Shown here: positions 8,651-16,194 of the stretch, in pieces
Position numbering within the stretch: position 1 is the first letter of the stretch
Layout: every line of letters begins with the position of its first letter
Assembly (NCBI RefSeq): GCF_000974985.2
Contig: NZ_LAVA02000007.1
Span: 1 to 40,583, forward strand
Reading direction: 5' to 3'
Source: Streptomyces mangrovisoli
GTDB taxonomy: Bacteria; Actinomycetota; Actinomycetes; Streptomycetales; Streptomycetaceae
Length of the DNA: 40,583 bases
The notes under the pieces: generated by a model
The model's database searches: none
Told to the model about the DNA's origin: nothing
The model's input: only the letters and a program-made list of their open reading frames with translations
Program-made: the position numbers and the translations under genes

Positions 8651-9367
8651 GTGCCCGACGCGACACCCCGCTGGGAACCGGACCCCGTGCTGAAGGAACT
8701 CCTGTTCACGGACTTCGACGGCCTGCCCGCGGAGCCGGACGACGTCATCGCCGACGCCCTCGACGGCGGCTACGCGGAACGCACTCAGGGCCTGGCGACC
8801 CTCCTGCGCGACGAGCACGCCGACCCGGCCGCACGCTTCCTGGCCTGCTGCGCACTGACCTCCTGGGCGGACCCCCTCGGCTACGCGACAGTGGTCGACG
8901 CGGCGGCCGCACCCGACGAACTGACCTGGCGGGGCCAGACGTACGACCGCTTCACCGGCCAGGACGACACGTTCGCGCACCTGGCGGAGGCGGTGGGCCG
9001 CAGCCGCGACATGGTCGACGAACGCGGTACGGCGGCCGAACGCATCGAAGCGGCCCGAGCGCTGATCCGTATCGCCGACCGCGTCCAACTGGACCGCCGG
9101 GCCAGCGACTTGCTCCACCCCGAGATCGTCTCGGAGTGCCAGGAGGACCTCTCCGAAGCCGTGGACCGGGGCATCGCCCGCCTTGAGGGAGGCGAGCACA
9201 TCGGCTACGACCTGGGCCTCCAACTCGCACTGTTCATCGCGGCCCTGGCCACCCACCGCCTCGAGTGGTCCACGAACGCCGGCCACCGCCTCGCAGCCGC
9301 CCACCCGGGCGAGAGGGCCCTACGCGAACTGACCGAGGCGGGCGGCAGCTCCCTCTGGCTGATGTAA
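8651..9367 (+). CDS. Putative immunity protein of the upstream toxin
   Basis: 238 aa, soluble, acidic, helix-rich, with no signal peptide or TM. GTG at 8651 (MPDATPRWEPDP) is chosen because it lies just after the toxin stop with a purine-rich GGAAAGAAG upstream; a longer reading would overlap the toxin by about 70 bp. Composition suggests repeated helical pairs (ADALDGGYAERTQGLATLLRDE, later ERIEAARALIRIADR), possibly HEAT-like. No catalytic motif seen. The immunity role is inferred from position only. Confidence 0.65.
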   Translation: MPDATPRWEPDPVLKELLFTDFDGLPAEPDDVIADALDGGYAERTQGLATLLRDEHADPAARFLACCALTSWADPLGYATVVDAAAAPDELTWRGQTYDRFTGQDDTFAHLAEAVGRSRDMVDERGTAAERIEAARALIRIADRVQLDRRASDLLHPEIVSECQEDLSEAVDRGIARLEGGEHIGYDLGLQLALFIAALATHRLEWSTNAGHRLAAAHPGERALRELTEAGGSSLWLM

Positions 9368-9390
9368 CGCGACACCTGTCACCGGTCGGC

Positions 9391-9480
9391 GGGGAACGTG
9401 CTCGCGGCGGCTGGTACTCGCGTCCCTGGAGGCAGACTCAGGAACTGGCGCTCGTCCGCGATCAGGTGTCCCACCCCCGG
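9391..9480 (+). pseudogene. Remnant of a tyrosine integrase gene
   Basis: The bases align with 24449-24538 of the intact E1 integrase gene. The shared blocks include GAACTGGCGCTCGT next to CGATCAGGTGTC, here against GAGCTGGCGCTCGT and CGATCAGGTGTC in the intact gene. Translated, Y-S-R-P-W-R-Q-T-Q-E-L-A-L-V-R-D-Q-V matches Y-A-R-A-W-K-Q-A-R-E-L-A-L-V-P-D-Q-V. No start is present, and the downstream catalytic box is lost after 9480. It lies left of an att core, as the intact integrase does at the next att, so it is probably the last trace of an older element. Confidence 0.75.
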
Positions 9481-9539
9481 AAGTCGCGGCGGTCGACGAG
9501 GCTTCCGGCTCCGCATCGAGACAACGCTATGGTCGGCAC

Positions 9540-10409
9540 ATGCCAACCGAAGAGGTCCATGCCGTGGGTGAGGAAGCAGAGTTATCCGCGACCTATGCCA
9601 CTCCGTTGAACAAGTGGCAGCGCCTGGGCGCCACTTTGATCGGTCTCGCACTGGCCGCCGGCGGGGTGGTGTCCGTCTTCCTCGGGAAGAGCGGCGCAGG
9701 GAGTGTGGCGCTTGTCCTGGGTGGCGTCACATTCCTGATCATCGCAGTGATCGGGCTGTCCCTGCACCGAGTGAGAATCAGGGACGTCGAGCTGTACTTC
9801 GGCGTACGGCGCGCGAGGCAGGTCGGAGCCATGGCCGGGCGGCTTCCGCCCGGTGACGCCGCCCGCCTCGTGCAGATGCTGACGGAGACGAACGACGGGG
9901 ACGACCAGCGGGATCGGCTGCTCGTTCTGGCCGACTGGCTCCTGTTCGAGATCCGGGTGCGTGACACGACCATCGCGAGCCTGGCGGACGGGGAACGGGT
10001 CATACCTCACCCGGTCGGGATAGGAACCGGGGAACCGCTCCTGAAGGTCCTGCGGCCGGACGGCACCCGGATCGGGATCTTCGCGATGTTCTCCCCCACG
10101 GACACGGGGCGACTGACGGAAGCGTTCGACGACGAATTCCTGGACGTTCTGCCAAGGACCGGGACAGACGCGGTCATCCTGATCACCTGCGTCCGAGACG
10201 AGGGCTATCTCGCGGCCCTCTCGGACCGGATTCGCCGGGAGACCGGTCTGCCGACGGCAATCGACGAGTGGAGACCCAGAGGCGAGAGCCGCTCCCTTCG
10301 CCCTTCCATCGAGCGACTCTCCGAAGCGGTGAGGGCCGGAGGCGGAGACCCCCCGCAGGTGCCACCGCCTTCCAGGGGGCGGCTCTCGACGCCGCCCCAG
10401 AGCGGATGA
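9540..10409 (+). CDS. Two-TM membrane protein of unknown function
   Basis: 289 aa. The N-terminal 30 residues are cytoplasmic, with two adjacent TM helices at about 32-49 (LGATLIGLALAAGGVVSVF) and 54-75 (SVALVLGGVTFLIIAVIGL), then a soluble C-terminal domain with GTGEPLLKVLRPDGTRIGIF and DAVILITCVRDEGYL. No family recognised. Codon 15 is TTA (9582-9584), rare in streptomycetes and frequent in acquired genes. It lies between the integrase remnant and the first att core, so it may be left from an earlier element. The ATG at 9540 lacks a strong ribosome site. Confidence 0.6.
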   Translation: MPTEEVHAVGEEAELSATYATPLNKWQRLGATLIGLALAAGGVVSVFLGKSGAGSVALVLGGVTFLIIAVIGLSLHRVRIRDVELYFGVRRARQVGAMAGRLPPGDAARLVQMLTETNDGDDQRDRLLVLADWLLFEIRVRDTTIASLADGERVIPHPVGIGTGEPLLKVLRPDGTRIGIFAMFSPTDTGRLTEAFDDEFLDVLPRTGTDAVILITCVRDEGYLAALSDRIRRETGLPTAIDEWRPRGESRSLRPSIERLSEAVRAGGGDPPQVPPPSRGRLSTPPQSG

Positions 10410-10520
10410 GAGCGGAACGAGGGTCGAGCACCATGGCGCAAGATCAACACACCACCACGACGTGACCGCTGACAATCGGCTACTTTCGGCGATCTGCCTG
10501 AGCGCGTCAGCAGATACGCG

Positions 10521-10560
10521 AAGACCCCGGCCTCAGCGTTTCCGCTGGTGACGGGGTCTT
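10521..10560. terminator. Hairpin terminator beside first att core
   Basis: A GACCCCG / CGGGGTC stem with a ~25-nt partly paired loop, followed by TTT on the plus strand and a mirror equivalent on the minus strand. Nearly the same hairpin lies at 24962-25003 beside the second att core, which identifies it as the original terminator of the tRNA gene, copied with the att region. Confidence 0.7.
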
Positions 10561-10576
10561 TGGGCACCTCGTAAGG

Positions 10577-10619
10577 GGTGCCCCCGGCAGGATTCGAACC
10601 TGCGCACACGGCTCCGGAG
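10577..10619 (-). repeat. att core 1: 3' part of tRNA-Arg(CCG), left end of E1
   Basis: 43 bp identical to 25018-25060. On the minus strand it reads anticodon loop CTCCGGA (anticodon CCG), GCCGT anticodon-stem strand, short variable loop, T-arm GCAGG-TTCGAAT-CCTGC, acceptor strand CGGGGGC, discriminator A and CC. The 5' half of the tRNA is missing: no CGGGGGC complement lies at the expected distance on the right. It is therefore an attachment-site remnant, not a working tRNA. Confidence 0.9.
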
Positions 10620-10650
10620 CCCAGGTGAGACCGAGACCGCACCTGCCCTC

Positions 10651-10712
10651 TGACCTGCGGCGGAGGCTCCGGTCAGGTGAACGACAGGCAAGATCATTAC
10701 GCCCCCATTACG
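10651..10712. other. Candidate integrase arm sites at left end of E1
   Basis: TGACCTGCGGCGGA (10651-10664), AAGATCATTACG (10690-10701) and CATTACGT (10706-10713) recur in the same order beside the integrase gene at the other end of E1 (24858-24903). The first also recurs at the left end of E2 (25092). The AT-rich part stands out in GC-rich DNA. Interpreted as arm-type Int/Xis binding sites. Confidence 0.55.
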
Positions 10713-10756
10713 TGGGCGCCCTGTCGGGCAACTGCCGTGAGCCGTAAGGTCGATGC

Positions 10757-11686
10757 ATGATCTCGGGCAGCGGCGGGGCGTCGGATGGCGGCGGCACGGA
10801 GTTCACGGCGGAGGGGCTGGCACCCGTTCTCGCGGAAGCGTGCGCGACGGCTGGGCTGGACCACAACGGCGCCGAGTTGCTGAGGCTCGGCTCGAACGCG
10901 GTCTACCGTCTGGGGCCGTCTCCCGTCATCGTTCGCATCGCGCGGGACCCTGCGGTACAGGCAGAGATGGAACGGGCCGTAAGCGTCGCCCGCTGGCTGG
11001 AGTCGCACGACTTTCCGGCGATGCGCGCGCCGGCCTCGGTGGCTCAGCCGCTTCTCGTCCGCGGCCTGGTGGTCACTTTCTGGGAGAGCGTTCAGGACCA
11101 CGAGGAGTACGCGACGGTAGGGGAGTTGGCGGACCTCCTGCGCCGCTTGCACTGGCTCGAAGAGCCCGAAACGCTCGGCCTCCCGTACTTCGATCCGCTG
11201 GCGAAGCTCGCGGCTTCCCTCGACGGCTTGGACGGCGTTTCGGAGGCGGACCGGATGTTCCTGGAGGAACGCGCGGCGAGGTTGGGCAAGGACTACGACC
11301 GGTTGGACTTCGTCCTTCCCTTTGGACTGATCCACGGTGACGCGAGCATCGGGAACATCCTCCGCCACCGCGATGGGCACGCGGTGCTCATCGACCTGGA
11401 CGGCTTCGCTCTCGCCCCGCGTGAGTGGGACCTGATCCAGACGGCGATGTTCTACGACCGCTTCGGCTGGCACACGAAGGCGGAGTACGCGGACTTCGTG
11501 CACCGGTACGGCTTCGACCTGATGAACTGGCCCGGCTACGAAACGCTCGCGGACCTGCGTGAGCTGATGATGGTGGCCTGGCTCGGCCATCAGGTGACGA
11601 CGAGCGAGAGCGCGGCAGCCGAGTTCGGTCGACGGGTGCAGTCCCTCCGTACGGGGAAGGGCCGGGACGAGTGGGGTCCGTTCTGA
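10757..11686 (+). CDS. Aminoglycoside phosphotransferase (APH)-family protein
   Basis: 309 aa, APH/choline-kinase fold. Visible motifs are the Brenner loop L-I-H-G-D-A-S-I-G-N-I (catalytic Asp and Asn) and the metal-binding D in V-L-I-D-L-D-G-F. The N-lobe has VYRLGPSPVIVRIAR with a weakly conserved nucleotide-binding Lys region. Family members phosphorylate aminoglycosides or many other small molecules; the substrate cannot be told from sequence, so resistance is not claimed. First cargo gene of E1, starting at ATG 10757 after GTAAGGT. Convergent with the XRE regulator. Confidence 0.82.
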   Translation: MISGSGGASDGGGTEFTAEGLAPVLAEACATAGLDHNGAELLRLGSNAVYRLGPSPVIVRIARDPAVQAEMERAVSVARWLESHDFPAMRAPASVAQPLLVRGLVVTFWESVQDHEEYATVGELADLLRRLHWLEEPETLGLPYFDPLAKLAASLDGLDGVSEADRMFLEERAARLGKDYDRLDFVLPFGLIHGDASIGNILRHRDGHAVLIDLDGFALAPREWDLIQTAMFYDRFGWHTKAEYADFVHRYGFDLMNWPGYETLADLRELMMVAWLGHQVTTSESAAAEFGRRVQSLRTGKGRDEWGPF

Positions 11687-11704
11687 TCGCGCATTGGCCT
11701 GCGG

Positions 11705-13078
11705 TCACACCCCGGCGTGCTCGCCTGAAGCAATCCACAGCCTGTGGTCTCGTACCTGCTCGGTGAAGATCTGAACTTCAGCGCTGGTGTCGGCCGCAGC
11801 GAGGTTCTGCCGGAATTCGGCGAGGTAGCTGACGCACCGCGCTGATTTGAGCTGCTCGCCCAAGTCGAGCGCGTCACGTGCCACGCGGCAGGCTTCCTCG
11901 ACGTCTCCGGCGTGAAGATGGGCGTCGGCGAGAACCATGGTCGCGAAGAAGTCACTGCGCACGTGGCTGCCGCTCATGGCGTTCTCGGCGTGCTCGACGG
12001 CCCGACGGGCGCTCTTGACGTCGCGGAAGCAGTGGGCAGCCTCGGCAGCCAACTCGGCCTCGTCGAAGTAGCTGATCCATTCGGGCTCGTCGGCGGTGTT
12101 CCGGCTCTCCAAAGCCTTCGTGGCAGCGCTCAGGGCGGCCTCGCAGGCCCGTACGTCTCCGGTGCGGGCAAGGGCCCTGGCCTCCATGGCGTGGAACTGC
12201 GCGCGCAGCGTAGGAGTGGCCACCGGGGAGATACCCATAAGTGCTGCTCGGGCGAGCGTCGCGGCCTGGGTGTACCGGCCGAGGAACGTGGCCTGATGGC
12301 TCATGGCCGACAGGATGCTTCCGGCGAGCCGGCGGTCGTTCGCGTCCTGGGCGAGGCGGAGGGCCTGGAGGAAGTAGCGCTGAGCCAGACCATGTCGACA
12401 GGCGTCGTAGGACATCCAGCCGGCGAGCAACGTCGCCTCGGCCGCCGTGGAGAACAGGGCCCGGCCTACCTGCTCCGTGTACTGACCGCGAAGCAGCGGT
12501 GCCACTTCGGTGCTGAGGTACTGAATAGCCGCATACCGTGCGTGGTCGCCACCGAAGCGGTCGTCCAGTTCGGCGAACATGTCGGCGGTGGTCTTGATGG
12601 TCGCGACGTCTCCGAGTCCGACGCGCACACCGTCCCGACGCTGCCGGGGAACGGCTGGCTCAGGCGCAACCAGCCACCGGAGGGATGCCTCGTTCCACGC
12701 GGGCTCGGACGGTTCGGCCTGTAAGAGGGGCTCATACCGGTTGAGATCGGCACGCCAGAGCTCCCCGACCACTTCGATCGCGTCATCGGGGCTCGCCGGA
12801 TAGCTGACGTCCAGCAGCGACGTTTCCCGTCCGCTCTCGTGGTTCAGCCCGAGTTCCGCGGCGCTGAGGCTGTACGCGTCGCACAGAAGGGGTCCGTAGA
12901 AGTCGTCCGGAACGCTGTGGCCGTTTTCCCAGCTGGCAATGCGCCGCTTGACGCTGGCCTCTGCGGGGAGCTGGTGCCCGCGGCGAGCCGCAGCGTCACG
13001 CAACTCCCGGACCAACCGTGGCTGACTCCAGCCGCGATTCGTGCGGGCCTGCCGTAACCGAACGCTGGTCGACTCCAT
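11705..13078 (-). CDS. XRE-family regulator with TPR-like C-terminal region
   Basis: 457 aa. The N-terminal helix-turn-helix lies at about residues 5-75 (VRLRQARTNRGWSQPRLVRELRDAA, then SVKRRIASWENGHSVPDDFY). A long helical region follows with TPR-like pairs (ALRLAQDANDRRLAGSILSAMSHQA, ARALARTGDVRACEAALSAAT). This architecture is common among streptomycete regulators that may sense a peptide or ligand through the repeats. ATG 13078 (MESTSVRLRQ) is preferred over the longer reading, whose N-terminus is unlike any HTH protein. The 17-bp inverted repeat about 140 bp upstream is a candidate operator. Divergent from the 13363 gene cluster. Confidence 0.82.
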   Translation of the reverse strand: MESTSVRLRQARTNRGWSQPRLVRELRDAAARRGHQLPAEASVKRRIASWENGHSVPDDFYGPLLCDAYSLSAAELGLNHESGRETSLLDVSYPASPDDAIEVVGELWRADLNRYEPLLQAEPSEPAWNEASLRWLVAPEPAVPRQRRDGVRVGLGDVATIKTTADMFAELDDRFGGDHARYAAIQYLSTEVAPLLRGQYTEQVGRALFSTAAEATLLAGWMSYDACRHGLAQRYFLQALRLAQDANDRRLAGSILSAMSHQATFLGRYTQAATLARAALMGISPVATPTLRAQFHAMEARALARTGDVRACEAALSAATKALESRNTADEPEWISYFDEAELAAEAAHCFRDVKSARRAVEHAENAMSGSHVRSDFFATMVLADAHLHAGDVEEACRVARDALDLGEQLKSARCVSYLAEFRQNLAAADTSAEVQIFTEQVRDHRLWIASGEHAGV

Positions 13079-13219
13079 GGAAGACGTGACCGTCCCCTCC
13101 CCGCGAGCGAACTGGTGCGACCACTGGGACGCACGACTCTCAGGCCGTACGACCGAATGTACGCGCGGGCCCATGTCCCTACGCCCCAAGTGGCCGTACA
13201 GGGGCGCTGATTGCGCCAC

Positions 13220-13262
13220 GACGGGGGATGACGCGTCCACGCGCTACGCGTCATCCCCCGTC
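13220..13262. promoter_or_regulatory. Perfect 17-bp inverted repeat in divergent promoter region
   Basis: Left arm GACGGGGGATGACGCGT (13220-13236) and right arm ACGCGTCATCCCCCGTC (13246-13262) are exact reverse complements with a 9-nt spacer. It lies between the divergent XRE gene and the 13363 gene, so it is a strong operator candidate; no T-run makes a terminator less likely. Confidence 0.7.
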
Positions 13263-13362
13263 ACCTCTCGTCATCTGCCCTGGGCCGGTCACTGACGGTG
13301 AAGCTGGAAGCAGAGCAGCGGCAGCGGCCGCGCCACGCTGAGCCTTACAGAGGTGAGATGAC

Positions 13363-13920
13363 GTGCAGAGGATGACCACGAGGGGATTGGAATGGCTCTC
13401 CGCGGCGGCCGATGACCCGGCGGACTGCCGGAGGAAATGGGCCGACGACCCACGTGCACCGTATGCCCTCACGGTCGGCCGCTTCTTCGATGTCGTGACC
13501 GTAGAGCATCGGGTCGGCATGGAAACCTTCGATCAACTTCTGCGTCGGGGACTTCCGTTCGGCCCCGTGGTACTTGACCACAAGGCGTGCCGAATCGGGT
13601 TCTTCCTTGGCTCGCGGAGCAAGGAGGCGTTCGTTCACCACCTGGCGCAGGAGACCGCGGTCCCGCTTCGGTATCGCTACCCGGCGCAGGGCTCGGTGGT
13701 TGTCGTGCCCGGCCCCATGCCCATGACCGGCGACCGCTACCAGTGGCTCCGGGCCCCGACCCGTCGGCCCATTGCCAACCCTCTCCGCCCGGCGGCCCTG
13801 GCAACGATGCTGGCCGCGTCTGCCGAGTTGCTCGCTCGGGTGGACCGCTACAGCGAGCAGTACCCGTCTCCGGCCGCTTACGCGCTCCCCCTCTTCGAGG
13901 AGACCACCGATGCGGGATGA
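13363..13920 (+). CDS. Prim-pol-like small protein of unknown function
   Basis: 185 aa. The sequence A-L-T-V-G-R-F-F-D-V-V-T-V then G-P-V-V-L-D resembles the N-terminal part of actinomycete bifunctional primase/polymerase proteins. The helicase part is absent, and I cannot see the full catalytic set (paired Asp plus His), so it may be a derived, non-catalytic relative. GTG 13363 has CAGAGGTGAG upstream; ATG 13372 is an alternative. First of three overlapping or closely spaced genes divergent from the XRE regulator, which probably controls them. Confidence 0.62.
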   Translation: MQRMTTRGLEWLSAAADDPADCRRKWADDPRAPYALTVGRFFDVVTVEHRVGMETFDQLLRRGLPFGPVVLDHKACRIGFFLGSRSKEAFVHHLAQETAVPLRYRYPAQGSVVVVPGPMPMTGDRYQWLRAPTRRPIANPLRPAALATMLAASAELLARVDRYSEQYPSPAAYALPLFEETTDAG

Positions 13921-14221
13921 CGCCGCCGAGCGGGAGGATGCCGCCACCTGGTCGCCGCTGAACAGCGACGGTTGGTATGCCGCACGGGATGCCGCGACTG
14001 CTCTCCGGGACGCTCTCCTCCGCGCCGGCCTGGAAAGGGACTTCCCCTACCTACGAGCCGACTTGAACGCCTTCGGGCACGGCTTCGTCGAGCTGGGGCG
14101 AGTTTCGCCGGCCACGGCGGAGCGCTTGGCGGAACTCCTGCGGACGGCGCTGGCCACCGGGTTGCAGCGCCTCGAAGAGAACGACGGAAGTACCTCAGAC
14201 CAGGGTGCAGGAAAGGACTGA
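13910..14221 (+). CDS. Small conserved protein, paralogue of the next gene
   Basis: 103 aa, starting at ATG 13910 and overlapping the previous gene by 11 nt. The core (A-A-T-A-L-R-D-A-L-L-R-A-G-L, D-F-P-Y-L-R-A-D-L-N, G-H-G-F-V-E-L-G-R-V, A-E-R-L-A-E-L-L) aligns along its length with the following gene, so the two are tandem paralogues. No known motif. Probably part of one operon with its neighbours. Confidence 0.68.
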   Translation: MRDDAAEREDAATWSPLNSDGWYAARDAATALRDALLRAGLERDFPYLRADLNAFGHGFVELGRVSPATAERLAELLRTALATGLQRLEENDGSTSDQGAGKD

Positions 14222-14225
14222 AACC

Positions 14226-14561
14226 ATGACCGACCGGCGTGGTGTCGTCGCCAGGCGCGCCGAAGACCTGTCACCCGGCGTCCCGTACGTCCGAGGCTGG
14301 AGACAGGCGCGGCACAGCGCTGAGATCTTGGCCGAAGAGCTGTCCGTCCTCGGCCTTGATGAGGACTTCCCCGGCCTCGCGGCCGACGTGAATGTCTCCG
14401 GCGACGGGCTGGTACGCCTTGGCATCGTGCGACCTGAAGCGGCGCGACTGCTGGCGGACTTGATTCTGTCGGGCCTTGCCGGGGAGATGGTGCTGCGTGC
14501 CGAGGCGGCCACGAACCATGGAAGCGGTCACATCGGGGGGTCGGCAGACTGCCTGGGTTAA
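14226..14561 (+). CDS. Small conserved protein, second member of paralogous pair
   Basis: 111 aa. ATG 14226 has AGGAAAGGA upstream. It aligns with the previous protein: A-E-E-L-S-V-L-G-L-D-E-D-F-P-G-L-A-A-D-V-N, then G-D-G-L-V-R-L-G-I-V, then A-A-R-L-L-A-D-L-I. The pair may be subunits of a heteromer or a duplication that has diverged. No function recognised. Confidence 0.68.
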   Translation: MTDRRGVVARRAEDLSPGVPYVRGWRQARHSAEILAEELSVLGLDEDFPGLAADVNVSGDGLVRLGIVRPEAARLLADLILSGLAGEMVLRAEAATNHGSGHIGGSADCLG

Positions 14562-14911
14562 CTGGTGCTGGCCGATTGCGATTTGACCGTTCTTTCGCTG
14601 CTGGCTGCTTGGTTGTGCATCCTTTCGTCGGCGTCGCACCCGGAGAGTCGCGCCTCCTGTCTGCCGCCCGGCCGGGACCGGCGCCCCAGCGCCGCAGCCC
14701 GGACGAGCGGCAGACACTCGTGTGCTGACTGGTGTGGGTCGGCGCCATCAGCTTGGCGAGCTGGGGGCACTTGCGACCGATATAGGCGCTGATCTGGGCG
14801 AACGTGCGGGCTGTGCCCCTTGCGGGCTTGGCTGTCTTCACCGTGATTCGCCGCTGCTCCCCGCTCGATCTTGTGCGGCCGTGGTGCAGAACTGCGGCGC
14901 CCAGGAGGTGA
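14562..14911. other. 350-bp stretch without a supported gene
   Basis: Open frames exist on both strands, but none has a ribosome site, family resemblance or sensible composition. On the minus strand a short piece (TFAQISAYIGRKCPQLAKLM) looks protein-like and may be the remains of a broken gene. Confidence 0.5.
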
Positions 14912-15226
14912 TCAGCTGGGCACGTTCCACGCATCAAGGCGGATCTTCACCTGGCGGTTGTGATCCGCGTGCCAGATCACCTCACCGGCGACAGCAGCGC
15001 CCATGGCGGGCAACTCCATGTGGTGAGGCATGGCGGTGATCTCGGCAAGGCCGACTGCATTCGGCACGCCATCGATCAGGAGGAAGATGCCAAACGGCTG
15101 TCGGCCGATGACCCGACCGCTGACGTGAGATCCAAGAGGCAGTGCGGAGACGGTTGCGAACCAGTTCCGCTCCACGGTATCCGCGGCCGGCGCCTGTGAG
15201 CGGTCCGGCCAACTGAACTCGGCCAT
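14912..15226 (-). CDS. S1-like (OB-fold) RNA-binding domain protein
   Basis: 104 aa. The pattern G-S-H-V-S-G-R-V-I-G-R-Q-P-F-G-I-F-L-L-I, then V-G-L-A-E-I-T, then G-A-A-V-A-G-E-V-I-W-H and Q-V-K-I-R-L is a single S1/OB-fold domain, which in general binds RNA. About 25 extra residues lie at the N-terminus. It is a single-domain cargo gene of E1; similar small S1 proteins are scattered in streptomycete accessory DNA. ATG at 15226. Role unknown. Confidence 0.72.
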   Translation of the reverse strand: MAEFSWPDRSQAPAADTVERNWFATVSALPLGSHVSGRVIGRQPFGIFLLIDGVPNAVGLAEITAMPHHMELPAMGAAVAGEVIWHADHNRQVKIRLDAWNVPS

Positions 15227-15464
15227 TCGTCAATCATGGTCAGGACCGTGGAATCTGTCGACAGTCGGCATGGGTCTGATGTCTCGGGCGTGAGACCAAC
15301 ACGCTTTCCAACTGTGGTGGTGGTCCTGGGGGCCTCGGACGGGGCCGTTCACCTGCGTTCATCGGCGGACGGTCGTGAGAGCGGCTACTGGCTTCGGTCC
15401 CGTCTGAACGACCGTGAACGGCGCTGAATGAGACGGAAACTGAGACGGAAGCGCGTCCTCGGCT

Positions 15465-15821
15465 TCAGGGCCTGAGCCGATTCTGCTGGGGGTCGAAGCA
15501 GACCAGCCCCATTGAGTCCGCGAGGGCCGCCGCGTAGGTGGAGGCCTCCTCAGCCATGCTCCAGCGCATCGGGAAGTAGAGGAGTGGGCCGCGCGCCTCT
15601 CGGATCAACGGCCCTGTCGACCAGGGCGAGGAGTCCTCCTCGTCCTCGGTCAGGTCACACCACCGTTCCAGGAGGGCGGCGACGTAAGCCGCTATGCGCT
15701 CGGCCGGGGGATGCTCTTCATCCGTGTCGATGTAGCGCTCATAGAGGTCCGTGAACGCTCGGGTGGCCGCCTTGGCGTCCGCAGGGCGCTCGCCCTCCCA
15801 CACAGCCAAGTCGTAGCTCAT
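15465..15821 (-). CDS. Conserved streptomycete hypothetical protein
   Basis: 118 aa beginning M-S-Y-D-L-A-V-W-E-G-E-R-P, a lead recurring in small actinomycete proteins of unknown role. Acidic and soluble (E-E-D-S-S-P-W-S), ending in M-G-L-V-C-F-D-P-Q-Q-N-R-L. No TM, signal or catalytic motif. It stands alone on the minus strand between the S1 gene and the OLD nuclease. Confidence 0.68.
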   Translation of the reverse strand: MSYDLAVWEGERPADAKAATRAFTDLYERYIDTDEEHPPAERIAAYVAALLERWCDLTEDEEDSSPWSTGPLIREARGPLLYFPMRWSMAEEASTYAAALADSMGLVCFDPQQNRLRP

Positions 15822-16194
15822 GCCCGGACGCTCTCATGCGGCACTGACAGGCCGGCGTGGGACATCAGCTTGGGAAGCTTGGGTCTTCTGGGGGTTGTTA
15901 CTGCGCTGACCTGTGGCGGTGTCGGGGCCTTGGCCGCACCGTGGCCGGTCGCCGGTGTTCCCCGTGGTTCCCCCGCAGGATCTGGCACGCGAATGACACG
16001 GCATCTTCGCTCCGGAGCACGCGCGGAGGCTGGGCCTGGAGCGTCTGAGCTTCCACCGACGATAGTCAGCCACGACGGCGGGTGCGCCGATCGGACGTGG
16101 GGGTGACGAACTGGAAGAAAAGCGTCGTGCGGCTGGTAGGACGCCTGTAATCTTGGGCGTTACGACCGCCGTATAAGGCAAAGGGGCTTCGAAA
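15822..16194. other. 373-bp intergenic region before the OLD nuclease
   Basis: No gene supported. Base composition falls towards its right end, marking the left border of the AT-richer OLD segment. Confidence 0.5.

Noticed and set aside
10577..10650. Functional tRNA-Arg gene at the first att core
   Set aside because: Only the 3' part from the anticodon loop is present; no acceptor 5' strand or D-arm can be found on the expected side. The same holds for 25018-25090.
14047..14937. 296-codon minus-strand frame in E1
   Set aside because: It overlaps the well-supported paralogous pair on the plus strand; only a short protein-like stretch (14760-14860) remains, noted as a possible relic.
15236..15427. 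63-codon plus-strand frame
   Set aside because: No ribosome site, no family resemblance, random composition.
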